Positions 9,575 to 18,349 of a stretch of 64,000 nucleotides of DNA are shown here, in pieces (within the stretch, counting starts at the first letter, position 1; each line of letters begins with the position of its first letter). A program made the position numbers and the translations under genes. The DNA is from Streptomyces sp. JH14 (GTDB taxonomy: Bacteria > Actinomycetota > Actinomycetes > Streptomycetales > Streptomycetaceae). The stretch spans positions 5,518,001-5,582,000 of the forward strand of contig NZ_JAJNEL010000001.1 of the NCBI RefSeq assembly GCF_029428675.1, given 5' to 3'. The notes below the pieces were generated by a model that saw only the letters and a list, made by a program, of their open reading frames with translations, was not told where the DNA came from and ran no database searches.

Positions 9575-9817
9575 CCGTGGGCCGGATGTCGTGGCTGCTC
9601 AACGGATCGGCGTCGGAGGCTGATCGGCGGCGTGGCGCGGTCCGTGCCGGCGTCATCACGCATCTGGATGCCGAAGCCATGCGCGCTGCGCGGTCTGCGT
9701 TGGACATGCCCCTATGCAATCCGGTGGCTGTGACAAACCGCGAACGGCCCCGCGCCCCTGTGGACAACTTATCCACAGGGGGTCGCGGAATTTTTCCGCT
9801 CGCGGGACGGTCGTGCC
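9575..9817. other. intergenic region upstream of the DUF4192 gene
   Basis: No convincing gene. A plus-strand frame (9547 on) is open but has no family match. The region ends with a paired DnaA-box palindrome at 9755-9781. Confidence 0.5.
9755..9781. promoter_or_regulatory. head-to-head DnaA box pair within a 10-bp-arm palindrome
   Basis: CCCCTGTGGA at 9755-9764 is mirrored by TCCACAGGGG at 9772-9781. The centre holds two perfect nonamers in opposite orientation: TGTGGACAA (9759-9767, i.e. TTGTCCACA reversed) and TTATCCACA (9769-9777), one base apart. It lies 37-63 nt before the DUF4192 start, so it could act on that promoter or bind DnaA for another purpose; it could also form a hairpin in RNA. 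Confidence 0.55.
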
Positions 9818-11119
9818 ATGAACAAGCACCACGAATCCACCGGGCCGGCCGACGAGCAGCAGATCACTCTGCGCGGGCCTGCCGAACTCGCCGACGCCCT
9901 CCCGTATCTCATGGGGTTCTATCCGAACGACAGCGTGGTCATGGTCGCCCTGCACGGCGGCCGCGGACGCTTCGGTGGGCGGCTCAGGCTCGGAATTCCG
10001 CAGTCGCCGCAAGAATGGCCGTCCACCGCCGACCAGCTGGCCGAGTGTCTGGTCAAGGGGAGCGAACGGCGTGGGGAGCGTCCTGAGGCGATCGTCATCT
10101 TTCTCTGCCAGGACCCCGGCGACGGGGAGTCCCCCGGCCAGGTGATGGAGCGGCTGCGGCCACTGGCCCAGCGTCTGCGCACGGCCTGTGGCGCTCTCGA
10201 CGTACCCGTACTCGAAGCGCTCTGCATCTCCGCCCGCCGGTACTGGTCCTATTGCTGCCCCGACGCGCGCTGCTGTCCGGCGGAGGGGAGCGCCTTGTCC
10301 CTGCCCGGCACCTCGGTCATGGCGGCCGCCGCCACCTATGCGGGCATTCAAGTAAGGGGATCCCTGCGGGAGATGGAAGCCAGGCTCGCGCCACTGCAGA
10401 CCCCGGCCGTGGCGGAGCAGCCGCAGGCTCTGGACTCGGCGGGCGCCGCCCTCGTGCCGAGGATCCTCGACGAGGAGGGACGCAAGGAGGTGGCGCGCGA
10501 GACACTGGGGCTCGCCCGAGCGCTGATGAAACGTCTCCGGGAGGCACCCGCGACCGCGCCCTCCGCGGCAGACAGCCGGGACGACTCCCTGATCAGCCAT
10601 GAAGAGGCCGCCGCGGTGATCCTCGGCCTCCAGGACCGGGGGACCCGGGACAAGGCCGCCGCCTGGATGGAGGGGCCGGAAGCAGAATTGGCATTGCGGC
10701 TGTGGCGGGCGCTCGCGCGTCGGTGCGTCGGTGCGTACGGGGAGCATGCCGCGGCGCCGCTCACCCTGGCGGGCTGGGTCTCCTGGTCCACCGGCGACGA
10801 ACCGGGTGCACGGGTCGCGCTGGGCCTGGCCCTGCGGGCGGACCCCGACTACACCTTTGCTCAACTTCTCCATCAGGCGTGCAACGAAGGGCTCGACCCG
10901 GAAACGCTGCGCCGGTGTCTGCGCGGGGAGCGCGGCGAGCGAAAGGGCCGGGGTCGCCGGCGCGTCGAGCGGAGCATCCGGCACCGCGCGGTACGTCCGC
11001 CGGCTGTGCGTCGGAAGTCCGCGCAGTCCGTCCGGTCCCGTCCCGGCTCGGCTGTTGCCCGACGGCGTGTCCGGGGTTCGCGGGCGCACGGCCGGGGCGG
11101 GTCCAGGAGCGGTCGATGA
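9818..11119 (+). CDS. DUF4192 domain-containing protein
   Basis: 433 residues. The N-terminal ITLRGPAELADALPYLMGFYPNDSVVMVAL is the hallmark of DUF4192, an actinobacterial family of unknown function. The middle (about 290-375) has SWSTGDEPGARVALGLALRADPDYTFAQLLHQACNEGL-type helical-repeat character. The last ~60 residues are an Arg-rich, low-complexity tail that could bind nucleic acid. Start ATG 9818; the ribosome site is weak (GGGA). I see no enzyme motif. Confidence 0.85.
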   Translation: MNKHHESTGPADEQQITLRGPAELADALPYLMGFYPNDSVVMVALHGGRGRFGGRLRLGIPQSPQEWPSTADQLAECLVKGSERRGERPEAIVIFLCQDPGDGESPGQVMERLRPLAQRLRTACGALDVPVLEALCISARRYWSYCCPDARCCPAEGSALSLPGTSVMAAAATYAGIQVRGSLREMEARLAPLQTPAVAEQPQALDSAGAALVPRILDEEGRKEVARETLGLARALMKRLREAPATAPSAADSRDDSLISHEEAAAVILGLQDRGTRDKAAAWMEGPEAELALRLWRALARRCVGAYGEHAAAPLTLAGWVSWSTGDEPGARVALGLALRADPDYTFAQLLHQACNEGLDPETLRRCLRGERGERKGRGRRRVERSIRHRAVRPPAVRRKSAQSVRSRPGSAVARRRVRGSRAHGRGGSRSGR

Positions 11120-11423
11120 CGTGGTGACCCGTCGGTGCGCACCCGCGTTCACGGGGGACCCGGCACGGAGCACTCCGGTGAGAGGTCCCGGCAGGTGGAG
11201 CCGATTCTGAGCGTGGGGGCCCAGCGGCCCGGAGTGCTGTCGATCCCCTGGATGGGCCCCGAGGACACGCGACCGGCGGCTGGACCGCAGTGGCGCCGCG
11301 TACTCGCCGCCACGCCCCGGGCGTGACTCTGCCCGCGGAGCGGCGCCGGACGCGAGGAGAGGGACAACCGGAGCGAGGGGGACTCGAGCCGGGGCGGATG
11401 AAGAGCATGACGAAGGGAGTGTT
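11120..11423. other. intergenic region, no supportable gene
   Basis: About 300 nt, GC-rich, with short open frames on both strands that lack ribosome sites and recognisable sequence. It holds nothing I can name before the Nudix promoter. Confidence 0.5.
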
Positions 11424-11453
11424 TATCGTCAGGCAGACGACTATGATCACGGC
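11424..11453 (+). promoter_or_regulatory. leaderless promoter with inverted-repeat operator of the Nudix regulator
   Basis: TATGAT (11442-11447) is followed by six bases and the ATG at 11454, with no ribosome site: a leaderless arrangement. Immediately upstream the inverted repeat TCGTC-AGGCA-GACGA (11426-11440) would sit in the -10/-35 spacer, an expected place for an NrtR-type autorepressor. The sites and their link to the encoded protein are inferred. Confidence 0.55.
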
Positions 11454-12218
11454 ATGCCGCCCTACGACCCGTCGACCTTCCCGCCCTTCGCTGTCACCGT
11501 CGACCTCGTTGTGCTCACCGTGCGCCGTCACGCGCTCTGTGCACTGGTGGTTCGCCGTGGTGAGGAGCCGTTCCAGGGCCGGTGGGCGCTCCCCGGCGGT
11601 TTCGTCAAGGCTGATGAGGATCTCGGAGCCGCGGCAGCGCGCGAGCTTGTCGAGGAAACCGGGCTGTGCGCACACGACCCGGCGGCCCCGTCGGTCGGCA
11701 ACGGCGCCCATCTCGAACAGCTCGCCACCTATGGCGATCCCAAGCGGGACCCGAGGATGCGGGTCGTCAGCGTCGCCCATCTCGCGCTGGCCCCCGACCT
11801 GCCCGCCCCCCGTGCGGGCGGCGATGCGAACAGTGCGCGCTGGGCGCCGGTCGACGGGCTGCTCGGACCGGAGGGCGGCTTCGGTCGCGAGGGTGAACTG
11901 CAGGCCCCGCTGGCGTTCGACCATGCGCAGATCCTCGCCGACGGCGTCGAGCGTGCCCGATCCAAGATCGAGTACTCCTCGCTGGCCACCGCCTTCTGCC
12001 CGCCGGCATTCACGGTGGGTGAGCTCCGCCGGGTGTACGAAGCGGTATGGGGGGTGGTTCTGGACCCGCGGAACTTCCACCGCAAGGTGACGGGCACGCC
12101 CGGATTCCTCGTGCCGGCCGGTGGGACCACCACGCGCCAGGGAGGGCGCCCGGCCCAGCTCTTCCGGGCCGGTTCGGCCACGGTACTCAATCCGCCGATG
12201 CTGAGGCCCGAAGTCTGA
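11454..12218 (+). CDS. Nudix-domain transcriptional regulator, NrtR-like
   Basis: 254 residues. The Nudix box is visible: GGF at 48-50 followed by RELVEETGL at 63-71, so the catalytic glutamates are intact. The C-terminal part (from about 165) has the NrtR-type winged helix, with FTVGELRRVYEAVWG and a tail reading FHRKVTGTPGFLVPA, then GRPAQLFR. NrtR regulators control NAD metabolism and sense ADP-ribose-type ligands; no NAD gene lies next to this one, so the target is unknown. The inverted repeat in its own promoter suggests autoregulation. Confidence 0.82.
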   Translation: MPPYDPSTFPPFAVTVDLVVLTVRRHALCALVVRRGEEPFQGRWALPGGFVKADEDLGAAAARELVEETGLCAHDPAAPSVGNGAHLEQLATYGDPKRDPRMRVVSVAHLALAPDLPAPRAGGDANSARWAPVDGLLGPEGGFGREGELQAPLAFDHAQILADGVERARSKIEYSSLATAFCPPAFTVGELRRVYEAVWGVVLDPRNFHRKVTGTPGFLVPAGGTTTRQGGRPAQLFRAGSATVLNPPMLRPEV

Positions 12219-12329
12219 TCCGCGGAACACCCACCAGTCCGATGCTGCACCAAAAGTCGGAAATGTCGCGTTATCTTGCTGCGGTACGCACCCTGCCGCC
12301 GAGCGGTCTCACCTTCCGCGAGAGAAGCG

Positions 12330-14126
12330 ATGCTCCAGGCCATCGGACTCACCAGCGCCCCCTACCGCGGCCTTCCTCCCGCCGTGGACGACCTCACCTT
12401 CGATGCCAGGCCAGGCGCCGTCACCGCACTCCTCGGTGCTTCCGGCTCCGGCAAGACCACGGCCCTTCGCCTGATGCTCGACATCGAACCGGGGCGGGGG
12501 ATCACCTACTTCCGCGGCAGACCGCTGCACCGCATCCCGCATCCGGCTCGCGAAGTGGGTGTGCTGCTCGGGGACGTGCCCGGTCATCCGGCCCGTACCG
12601 CCCGTGGTCAACTCCGTATGCTCTGCGCCGCCGCGGGGGTACCAGCCTCCCGGGCCGACGAGCTTCTCGAGACCGTCGGGCTCAACGGGCTGGGGGACCA
12701 GCGCATCCGCACGATGTCGGTCGGCATGGACCGTCGGCTCGGCCTCGCGTCGGCACTGCTCGGCGACCCCCATGCGCTGATCCTCGACGACCCCGGAGAG
12801 GGGCTCTCGCCGCGCGAGAAGAGCTGGCTGCACGGGCTGTTGCGTGCCCATGCCGCCCAAGGCGGCACGGTTCTGTACACCACCCGTGACCCCAAGGAGG
12901 CGGCGCGTGCGGCCGACCATGTGGTCACCATCGACGCCGGGCGGCTCGTCGCCGACCAGGGCAACGCCGACTTCTCCCGCACCCGGTTGCGCTGCCGCGT
13001 AGCGGTCCGCAGCCCGCAGGCTGCCCGGCTGGCCGCGGTCGTCAGCCGCGAGGCGCGTGAGGCGCAGCGCTCCGTCGAGGTCGTCACCGAAGCGGGCAGC
13101 CGGCTCTCGGTCTACGGGAGCACGTGCGCGGAGATCGGTGACGCGGCATTCCGCCACGGCGTACCCGTTCATCAACTCGCCGACGAGGTCGGTGACACCG
13201 GCCCGCTGGCAGCGGACCCCGCCGGGCCGGAGGCTGCACCTGCTGCGGAATCGTCCGCAAGCGATCCGGAGGACGCATCGCGGCTTGTACCACTCGCGAC
13301 CTCCGATCCCGATCCGGAACCGGAACTTCCGCCCGAGATCCGGCGACGCCCGGCCCGTGGCCCGCTCCGGCCGGTGCGTTATGAACTGCGCCGCCTCTTC
13401 GGCATCAGAACGACGACGTTGATCATGGCCGCTGTCCTGGTCGCCTCCGTCGGTCTCTCCGTCCTGCTCGCCCGGACCGGCCATGCACGGGTTCCCCGCG
13501 TGCTCGCCGGCTGGCCGTCCCTGCTGCCGCTGCCGCCCGCCGCACTCGGCGCCGGGCTGATCGGGGCGCTCTCGTTCGGTGACGAGTTCCGCTATCCCGC
13601 GCTCGCCGCGGGCCGCGGCACCGTTCCGCGCCGCCTCGGCCTGCTGGTGGCCAAGCTGCTCGTCTCGGCGGGCGTCGCGCTGCTGCTCGCGACGCTGGCC
13701 GTACTCGCATCGGAGGAGGCCCTCCATCTCGTGTACGGACGCGACTTGTTCCGGGCTCCGGCGAATGCGACCTCTCTTGCGGCGAGTTGGGCGGGCCTCA
13801 CTATGGGCTGTGCCTGGGCGGGTCTGCTGGCCGCCGGGATCTTCAGGGTCACGGCCGCCGGAGTCGCCGCGGTGCTCGCCGTTCCCGTGCTCGTCGTCCC
13901 GCTCGTCGAGAAGGTGCCGGCGGAGTCGACCGCTCGTTCGATGCTCGGACTTCCGGCCAGACTCCGCGAACTGGCTTGGGTGCAGTGGCCCGACGTGGTG
14001 GATCGGTTGGTGATGGCGGTCGTGCGCCTCGTCGTGAACCCGGTGGGGGCGGCGCTGTCGCTGTCGCTCTCGGTCCTGATCTGCGCGTATGTGTTCACCA
14101 GCCTTCGCGGCAGGGTCCGTTGGTGA
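12330..14126 (+). CDS. ABC transporter, ATPase and permease in one chain
   Basis: 599 residues. The ATPase half has Walker A GASGSGKT (36-43), a modified signature region near MSVGMDRRLGLASALL, and Walker B ALILDDPGEG. A Pro/Glu-rich linker (about 295-345) leads to a C-terminal ABC-2-like membrane half with about six hydrophobic segments. The usual LSGGQ is degenerate (TMSVGM), as in some ABC-2 exporters. The start at 12330 follows GAGAGAAG. It lies directly upstream of whiH, co-directional, as I recall for Streptomyces in general. Substrate unknown. Confidence 0.8.
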   Translation: MLQAIGLTSAPYRGLPPAVDDLTFDARPGAVTALLGASGSGKTTALRLMLDIEPGRGITYFRGRPLHRIPHPAREVGVLLGDVPGHPARTARGQLRMLCAAAGVPASRADELLETVGLNGLGDQRIRTMSVGMDRRLGLASALLGDPHALILDDPGEGLSPREKSWLHGLLRAHAAQGGTVLYTTRDPKEAARAADHVVTIDAGRLVADQGNADFSRTRLRCRVAVRSPQAARLAAVVSREAREAQRSVEVVTEAGSRLSVYGSTCAEIGDAAFRHGVPVHQLADEVGDTGPLAADPAGPEAAPAAESSASDPEDASRLVPLATSDPDPEPELPPEIRRRPARGPLRPVRYELRRLFGIRTTTLIMAAVLVASVGLSVLLARTGHARVPRVLAGWPSLLPLPPAALGAGLIGALSFGDEFRYPALAAGRGTVPRRLGLLVAKLLVSAGVALLLATLAVLASEEALHLVYGRDLFRAPANATSLAASWAGLTMGCAWAGLLAAGIFRVTAAGVAAVLAVPVLVVPLVEKVPAESTARSMLGLPARLRELAWVQWPDVVDRLVMAVVRLVVNPVGAALSLSLSVLICAYVFTSLRGRVRW

Positions 14127-14196
14127 TCGCGGATCATGGTGGTCGTGCCGTAGGGCCACGAGTCCCCAGAGGTGCCCGGTTTGTATAGATAAGACG

Positions 14197-14221
14197 TCAA
14201 TTGGGGGGCTGGCGCCGATCA
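14197..14221 (+). promoter_or_regulatory. candidate sigma-WhiG promoter of whiH
   Basis: GCCGATCA at 14214-14221 differs by one base from the FliA/WhiG -10 element GCCGATAA, and TCAA (14197-14200) is a possible -35 half, though the spacer is shorter than usual. In S. coelicolor whiH is transcribed by sigma-WhiG (established). The site is about 64 nt upstream of the GTG start. Confidence 0.4.
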
Positions 14222-14284
14222 CCCTTTCGTGTGCTTTTCACCAAAGACCTCAAGGGCCGACTGGGCCGCGCCGACAAAGGATGC

Positions 14285-15172
14285 GTGAGTACCCTTGCGC
14301 ACACCATGATGACCGCCGCCCGCTCCGTCGACACCGGCCTCGCCGGCTCGGGTGAACTCGACCGCTACCCCTACACGGAGGCGCCGGCCGGCGAGCGTGC
14401 CGCCGTTCGTTCCTGGGACGGCACCGATGCCGAGCTCGGCCGGGTGAGCCGACGGGGCTCGGCCAGCCGGGGCCGAGGCCTCCATGGCCAACTCGTTCAG
14501 CAGCTCGGTCAGATGATCGTCTCCGGCGACCTGGGTGCGGACCGTCCGCTCGTGCCGGAGGAGATCGGCCAGCGTTTCGAGGTCTCCCGCACGGTCGTCC
14601 GCGAGTCGCTGCGCGTTCTTGAAGCCAAAGGCCTGGTCAGTGCCCGGCCGAATGTGGGTACCCGGGTCCGCCCGGTCAGTGACTGGAATCTGCTGGATCC
14701 CGACATCATCGAATGGCGGGCCTTCGGACCGCAGCGCGAGGATCAGCGCCGCGAGCTGGGGGAGCTCCGCTGGACGATCGAACCGCTCGCTGCGCGTTTG
14801 GCCGCCGGCCACGGCCGTGAGGACATCCAGCAGCGCCTCGGTGACATGGTCGAGATCATGGGGCACGCGGTCGCCCAGGGTGACGGGACCACGTGCTCGC
14901 GGGCCGATGCGGAGTTCCACTCACTGCTCATCCAGGCCGCCGGCAATCGCATGCTTGAACATCTCTCCGGAATTGTTTCCGCTGCCCTGCAGGTCTCGGG
15001 TGGCCCGATCACGGCCTGCGACCGCCCCAATGATGTATCCCTCGGTCACCATGCCCGGATCGTCGAGGCTCTCGCGAGCGGCGACGCGACAGGGTCCGAG
15101 GCGGCCATGCGTCAACTTCTCGTCGTCCACCCGGACGTGGAGCGCGTGGTTCCCGCGCCGCGCGAGCACTGA
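14285..15172 (+). CDS. whiH: sporulation regulator WhiH (GntR family)
   Basis: 295 residues. The N-terminal stretch STLAHTMMTAARS is the WhiH start I know. A GntR winged helix follows (about 70-125, with RFEVSRTVVRESLRVLEAKGLV), then an FCD-type domain (DAEFHSLLIQAAGN). WhiH acts in aerial hyphae of Streptomyces and is needed for normal sporulation septation. GTG 14285 is preceded by AAAGGA. Its position between the ABC transporter gene and hrdB matches the conserved Streptomyces order. Confidence 0.93.
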   Translation: MSTLAHTMMTAARSVDTGLAGSGELDRYPYTEAPAGERAAVRSWDGTDAELGRVSRRGSASRGRGLHGQLVQQLGQMIVSGDLGADRPLVPEEIGQRFEVSRTVVRESLRVLEAKGLVSARPNVGTRVRPVSDWNLLDPDIIEWRAFGPQREDQRRELGELRWTIEPLAARLAAGHGREDIQQRLGDMVEIMGHAVAQGDGTTCSRADAEFHSLLIQAAGNRMLEHLSGIVSAALQVSGGPITACDRPNDVSLGHHARIVEALASGDATGSEAAMRQLLVVHPDVERVVPAPREH

Positions 15173-15495
15173 GCGCGACGCGGCCAGGGTGTACGGACCA
15201 CGTGTCGCCGGGCCCTTGCGGTCCGGCGGCACAATTGTGGAGAGATGTCGTTCCTGGTCATGTTCGTCGCAAATGAGGTGTGACTCGGGCCACGCGGATT
15301 GGGCGTAACACTCCTCGAGACAGTGCGATGACCTAAGAGGTGACCGCAGCGGAAGGAATACAGCAGCCATGAGGCGCGCTGTGCAGTTCTGAGGCGAAGC
15401 CCGCGCCGTCGGTACATTCCCAGCCCGACGGTCGTCGGTCCAGCCCCCTTCAGGGCCGGGCCGGAAGCCGTTTCCATCGTTCCGAGAGGTTGTTC
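15173..15495 (+). promoter_or_regulatory. hrdB upstream regulatory region
   Basis: A 323-nt leader without a gene. A plausible vegetative promoter is tgtgac (15279-15284) with taacac (15306-15311), although the spacing is long. A GGAAT at 15355-15359 could be the -35 of a sigma-R-type promoter, since hrdB has a sigma-R-dependent second promoter in S. coelicolor, but no GTT lies at the standard distance. Both assignments are tentative. Confidence 0.35.
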
Positions 15496-17046
15496 GTGTC
15501 GGCCAGCACATCCCGTACGCTCCCGCCGGAGATCGCCGAGTCAGAGTCTGTGATGGCGCTCATCGAGCGGGGAAAGGCTGATGGGCAGATCGCCGGCGAT
15601 GACGTGCGTCGGGCCTTCGAGGCTGACCAGATTCCGCCAACCCAGTGGAAGAATGTTCTGCGCAGCCTCAACCAGATCCTCGAGGAAGAGGGTGTGACGC
15701 TGATGGTCAGTGCCGCGGAGTCGCCTAAGCGCGCCCGCAAGAGCGTCGCAGCGAAGAGCCCGGTCAAGCGCACCGCCACCAAGACCGTCGCGGCCAAGAC
15801 GACCGTGACGAGGACCGTCGCGGCCACCGCCGCCCCGTCGGCCGAGACCGTGGACGTGGTGGCCGACGACGCTGCCGCGGCCAGCCCTGCGAAGAAGGCG
15901 GCAGCCAAGAAGACGGTTGCCAAGAAGACCGCCGTGAAGAAGACGGCGGCCAAGAAGACTGCAACGAAGAAGTCCGGCAAGAAGGACGCCGACGAGCTGC
16001 TCGACGGCGACGAGGCGGCCGAGGAAGTACAGGTCGGCAAGGGCGACGAAGAGGAGGGCGAGGGCGAGAACAAGGGCTTCGTCCTCTCCGACGACGACGA
16101 GGACGACGCGCCCGCGCAGCAGGTCGCCGTCGCCGGTGCCACTGCCGACCCGGTCAAGGACTACCTGAAGCAGATCGGCAAGGTTCCCCTCCTCAACGCC
16201 GAGCAGGAGGTCGAGCTCGCCAAGCGCATCGAGGCGGGTCTGTTCGCCGAGGACAAGCTGGCGAACTCCGACAAGCTCGCGCCGAAGCTCAAGCGTGAGC
16301 TGGAGATCATCGCCGAGGACGGCCGCCGCGCCAAGAACCACCTGCTGGAGGCCAACCTCCGTCTCGTGGTCTCCCTCGCCAAGCGCTACACCGGTCGAGG
16401 CATGCTCTTCCTGGACCTGATCCAGGAGGGCAACCTCGGTCTGATCCGCGCGGTCGAGAAGTTCGACTACACCAAGGGCTACAAGTTCTCCACGTATGCC
16501 ACCTGGTGGATCCGTCAGGCGATCACCCGCGCCATGGCCGACCAGGCCCGCACCATCCGTATCCCGGTGCACATGGTCGAGGTCATCAACAAGCTTGCGC
16601 GCGTGCAGCGCCAGATGCTCCAGGACCTGGGCCGGGAGCCCACCCCGGAGGAGCTGGCCAAGGAGCTCGACATGACCCCCGAGAAGGTCATCGAGGTCCA
16701 GAAGTACGGCCGTGAGCCGATCTCCCTCCACACCCCGCTGGGCGAGGACGGGGACAGCGAGTTCGGTGATCTGATCGAGGACTCCGAGGCGGTCGTGCCG
16801 GCCGACGCGGTCAGCTTCACGCTCCTCCAGGAGCAGCTGCACTCGGTGCTCGACACCCTCTCCGAGCGTGAGGCGGGTGTGGTGTCGATGCGCTTCGGCC
16901 TCACCGACGGCCAGCCGAAGACCCTCGACGAAATCGGCAAGGTCTACGGCGTGACGCGCGAGCGCATCCGTCAGATCGAGTCGAAGACCATGTCGAAGCT
17001 GCGTCACCCGTCGCGTTCGCAGGTGCTGCGCGACTACCTCGACTAG
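15496..17046 (+). CDS. hrdB: principal RNA polymerase sigma factor HrdB (sigma-70 group 1)
   Basis: 516 residues. The N-terminal 80 residues contain the region 1.1-like part. Then comes a Lys/Ala-rich stretch with repeated AAKKT units (about 130-160) and an acidic block (DDDEDD) typical of actinobacterial HrdB. Region 1.2 starts at DPVKDYLKQIGKVPLL, region 2 contains FSTYATWWIRQAITRAMADQ (-10 recognition), and region 4.2 has TLDEIGKVYGVTRERIRQIE. GTG 15496 follows GAGAGG and gives the N-terminus MSASTSRTLPPEI known from HrdB. It directs housekeeping transcription and is essential in S. coelicolor. Confidence 0.98.
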   Translation: MSASTSRTLPPEIAESESVMALIERGKADGQIAGDDVRRAFEADQIPPTQWKNVLRSLNQILEEEGVTLMVSAAESPKRARKSVAAKSPVKRTATKTVAAKTTVTRTVAATAAPSAETVDVVADDAAAASPAKKAAAKKTVAKKTAVKKTAAKKTATKKSGKKDADELLDGDEAAEEVQVGKGDEEEGEGENKGFVLSDDDEDDAPAQQVAVAGATADPVKDYLKQIGKVPLLNAEQEVELAKRIEAGLFAEDKLANSDKLAPKLKRELEIIAEDGRRAKNHLLEANLRLVVSLAKRYTGRGMLFLDLIQEGNLGLIRAVEKFDYTKGYKFSTYATWWIRQAITRAMADQARTIRIPVHMVEVINKLARVQRQMLQDLGREPTPEELAKELDMTPEKVIEVQKYGREPISLHTPLGEDGDSEFGDLIEDSEAVVPADAVSFTLLQEQLHSVLDTLSEREAGVVSMRFGLTDGQPKTLDEIGKVYGVTRERIRQIESKTMSKLRHPSRSQVLRDYLD

Positions 17047-17063
17047 GTCGCAGGAGTACACAG

Positions 17064-17101
17064 ACCGAGGGCCCGGTTCCGAGAGGAGCCGGGCCCTCGG
17101 T
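17064..17101 (+). terminator. hairpin terminator after hrdB
   Basis: A 17-bp stem (accgagggcccggttcc against ggagccgggccctcggt, one G-T pair) with a GAGA loop, 17 nt after the hrdB stop. No long T tract. Confidence 0.85.
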
Positions 17102-17176
17102 CCGTGTGCGGGTGCGGCCGCCTGCGGGCTGGATGACTCTGAGTGGGCATGATCCATCACAGAGTCAGGAGTGCGC

Positions 17177-18007
17177 ATGTCCCGTACTGTCGTCCGCGCC
17201 GTGACCGGGGTGCTTGCCCTTGCCGCCACCGTGGTCTCGATACCGCTCGGACCCCCGGTTCCGGCGGCGGCGGACAGCATTGTCATCGGTGGGCAGCCCG
17301 CCCATGTCAAGGACAGTCCGTGGGTCGTGGCCCTGTCCAGCCGTGACCGTTTCGGGGGTACCCGCGCGGGCCAATTCTGCGGTGCCGTGATGGTGGCGCC
17401 GACGAAGGCGCTGACGGCCGCGCACTGCCTGACTCCGGAGGCGCTCGGCGCCGACGCGAGCCAGATGAGCGATCTGCGGATCATCGCCGGACGGGACAAG
17501 CTGACCGGGACCGGAGGCCGTGAGATCGCCGTGAAGGGGACGTGGACCAACCCGGGGTACGACCCCACGACCAACGTCGGTGATCTGGCGGTGCTCACGC
17601 TGGCCGACGCGCTCCCCGACCGGAGCGTGATTCCGATGGCCACGACGGATGACCAGGGTTACGAGCCAGGTGCCCGGGCGGTGGTCTATGGATGGGGGGA
17701 CGTCACGGGAAGCGGCGACTACGCGACGTCACTGCGATCCGCCCAGGTGAGCGTACTGCCGGACCGTACGTGCGAGCTGGCCTACCCGGGAGGGGCGGAC
17801 GGCACGTACGACGCCTCGTCGATGCTCTGCGCCGGTGAATCGCAGGGCGGGCACGACGCGTGCCAGGGCGACAGCGGAGGCCCGCTGGTGGCTCAGGGGC
17901 GGCTCATCGGGCTGGTCTCCTGGGGGCACGGCTGCGGGGCCGCGGGCAGTCCTGGTGTCTACACGAGGATCGCCGCCGCCATCGAGTGGATGGCAGGCAG
18001 TGACTGA
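17177..18007 (+). CDS. secreted trypsin-like serine protease (S1 family)
   Basis: 276 residues. A signal peptide covers about 1-33 (two Arg, a hydrophobic core, PVPAAA). The catalytic triad is present: His83 in TAAHC, Asp136 in NVGDLAVL, Ser233 in CQGDSGGPLV; Asp227 six residues before the serine would fit trypsin-like specificity for Arg/Lys. Cysteines are placed as in chymotrypsin folds. I chose ATG 17177 over GTG 17171 because AGGAG is then 5 nt upstream. It is monocistronic, between two strong hairpins. Confidence 0.9.
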   Translation: MSRTVVRAVTGVLALAATVVSIPLGPPVPAAADSIVIGGQPAHVKDSPWVVALSSRDRFGGTRAGQFCGAVMVAPTKALTAAHCLTPEALGADASQMSDLRIIAGRDKLTGTGGREIAVKGTWTNPGYDPTTNVGDLAVLTLADALPDRSVIPMATTDDQGYEPGARAVVYGWGDVTGSGDYATSLRSAQVSVLPDRTCELAYPGGADGTYDASSMLCAGESQGGHDACQGDSGGPLVAQGRLIGLVSWGHGCGAAGSPGVYTRIAAAIEWMAGSD

Positions 18008-18032
18008 GCGAAACCGCTCCGTAGGTACGAGA

Positions 18033-18070
18033 ACGGGCGGCTTCCCCTTCTGGAAGGGGAAGCCGCCCGT
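18033..18070. terminator. bidirectional hairpin terminator
   Basis: An 18-bp perfect stem (acgggcggcttccccttc and its complement) with a 2-nt loop, between the convergent protease and DUF7455 genes. Confidence 0.9.
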
Positions 18071-18115
18071 CGGCCGCTCAGGAACCGGCCCTCGGCTCGT
18101 CGTGGATGTGAGGTA

Positions 18116-18349
18116 TCAGTGTTGTTCCTCTTCGGCGGCCTGGGCCTGTACGGCCGTCAGCCGATCCGTCTCATCCTGTATTTCCGCGGCGATCTTCTTG
18201 AGTTCCGGCTCGAACTTGCGCCCGTGGTGGGCACAGAAGAGCAGTTCACCGCCGCTGATCAGGACGACGCGCAGATAGGCCTGGGCGCCGCAACGGTCAC
18301 AGCGGTCTGCTGCGGTCAGCGGGCTCGCGGGGGTCAGAACAGTAGTCAC
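18116..18349 (-). CDS. DUF7455 family small protein
   Basis: 77 residues. DRCDRCGAQAYLRVV, then GELLFCAHHGRKFEP: two CxxC-like/CxxH pairs that probably bind zinc, followed by a charged helix. I know this as a very conserved small Streptomyces protein of unknown function, usually between the protease and parE genes. Divergent from parE by about 430 nt. Confidence 0.85.
   Translation of the reverse strand: MTTVLTPASPLTAADRCDRCGAQAYLRVVLISGGELLFCAHHGRKFEPELKKIAAEIQDETDRLTAVQAQAAEEEQH

Noticed and set aside
15355..15359. Sigma-R promoter for hrdB
   Set aside because: The GGAAT is present but no GTT lies 18-19 nt downstream, so it is mentioned only as a possibility in the region entry.
15541..17643. 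A 700-codon open frame antisense to hrdB
   Set aside because: Same reason; Val/Leu/Gly/Asp-rich antisense translation of a conserved gene, no family features.
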